This document shows, piece by piece, positions 10,832 to 10,962 of a DNA stretch of 10,962 nt. Position numbers and translations under genes: made by a program. Within the stretch, counting starts at the first letter, position 1; the number at the start of each line of letters is the position of its first letter. The stretch comes from Chloroflexota bacterium (GTDB lineage Bacteria > Chloroflexota > Limnocylindria > Limnocylindrales > CSP1-4): NCBI GenBank assembly GCA_021812735.1, contig JAKAMV010000242.1:1-10962 (forward strand). Direction: 5' to 3'. Below the pieces are notes generated by a model, which worked only from the letters and a program-made list of their open reading frames with translations, ran no database searches and was not told where the DNA came from.

Positions 10832-10962
10832 GTCGTTACCGGCGACCTACCACCTCCCCGAGGTCGGCACGGGGCGCTCGAGCATGTTTCACGTGAAACA
10901 ATCGCCTCTCCCCCCAGAGCCGCCAGAACGCCCCGTAGCGCCCCGCAGACCCCACACCCGAA
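10832..10962. other. Apparent intergenic region at right edge containing parS
   Basis: This stretch upstream of the operon promoter holds the parS site and is strongly C-rich on the plus strand. A near-direct repeat GCGCCCCG-like (ACGCCCCGT / GCGCCCCGC, about 10929-10946) is too short to call iterons. A minus-strand frame is open from the right edge to a TAA at 10836-10838 (with RYGAFWRLWGERRLFHVKH in its translation) and could be the C-terminus of a gene outside the window. At only ~127 bases in GC-rich DNA this is weak. No tRNA or terminator was seen. Confidence 0.5.
10885..10900. promoter_or_regulatory. parS: parS: perfect consensus ParB-binding palindrome
   Basis: TGTTTCACGTGAAACA is a perfect 16-bp palindrome identical to the consensus chromosomal parS recognised by the ParB/Spo0J/Noc-related CTPase clamp proteins of most bacteria, including Actinobacteria (core GTTTCACGTGAAAC). 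Chance occurrence of a given 16-mer in 11 kb is very small. It lies 53 bases upstream of the -35 box of the structural-operon promoter. ParB loads at such sites and spreads over neighbouring DNA, so the site could serve partition of an extrachromosomal phage genome or influence the nearby promoter. No parA or parB gene is in the window. Confidence 0.88.

Noticed and set aside
10825..10852. Divergent plus-strand promoter TTGTCA-17-TACCAC
   Set aside because: The -35 signal is the reverse complement of the minus-strand one, the -10 is poor, and no plus-strand gene follows within the window.
1..10962. Window as a complete small circular genome (PM2/FLiP size)
   Set aside because: Joining the two ends does not continue the left-edge gene in a believable way. 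Replication and packaging genes are missing, so it is more likely a slice of a larger genome.

Overview
The window is a compact, high-GC (clearly above 60%) viral segment. Twenty-five genes, one of them cut by the left edge, all lie on the minus strand and read right to left. They are packed with ATGA/GTGA overlaps or gaps of a few bases and mostly have good Shine-Dalgarno sites. The small gene sizes, a holin-like/muramidase pair, a repeat-bearing HxH fibre protein and many zinc-ribbon microproteins point to a bacteriophage or prophage. High GC, a predicted leaderless transcript and the look of several small proteins suggest an actinobacterial (or similar high-GC) host. The host is inference.

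Right end (about 10797-10962): a perfect 16-bp palindrome, TGTTTCACGTGAAACA (10885-10900), is identical to the bacterial chromosomal ParB-binding site parS. About 54 bp downstream of it (in the direction of transcription) is a sigma70-type promoter (TTGACA, 17 bp, TATCAC). Its predicted transcript would start at the ATG of the first gene, so it would be leaderless.

Structural and lysis block (10796 down to about 3176): zinc-ribbon microprotein, helical 136-aa protein, 269-aa candidate capsid protein with two similar halves, 95-aa beta protein, 264-aa fibre/spike with three 39-aa HxH repeats, two beta-rich proteins (136 and 133 aa), two-TM holin-like protein, GH73-type glucosaminidase with a duplicated novel module, 74-aa protein, 349-aa membrane/coiled-coil protein, 457-aa membrane-anchored helical-repeat protein and a 54-aa helix/proline protein. 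No tape measure, tail tube, baseplate, portal or terminase is visible. Together with the duplicated capsid candidate and the membrane proteins, this makes a tailless, membrane-containing (double-jelly-roll-like) virus a hypothesis worth testing. A tailed phage whose other modules lie outside the window is not excluded.

Accessory block (about 3172 down to 1): very small genes, several with CxxC or Cys/His zinc signatures. A second strong promoter (TTGACA, 17 bp, TAGTGT) carries a perfect 9+1+9 palindrome between and over its core elements. It probably serves as an internally repressed start for the last nine genes. The block runs off the left edge inside a gene resembling conserved actinobacterial/actinophage proteins of unknown function.

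All functional statements come from reading translations by eye. No database search was run.
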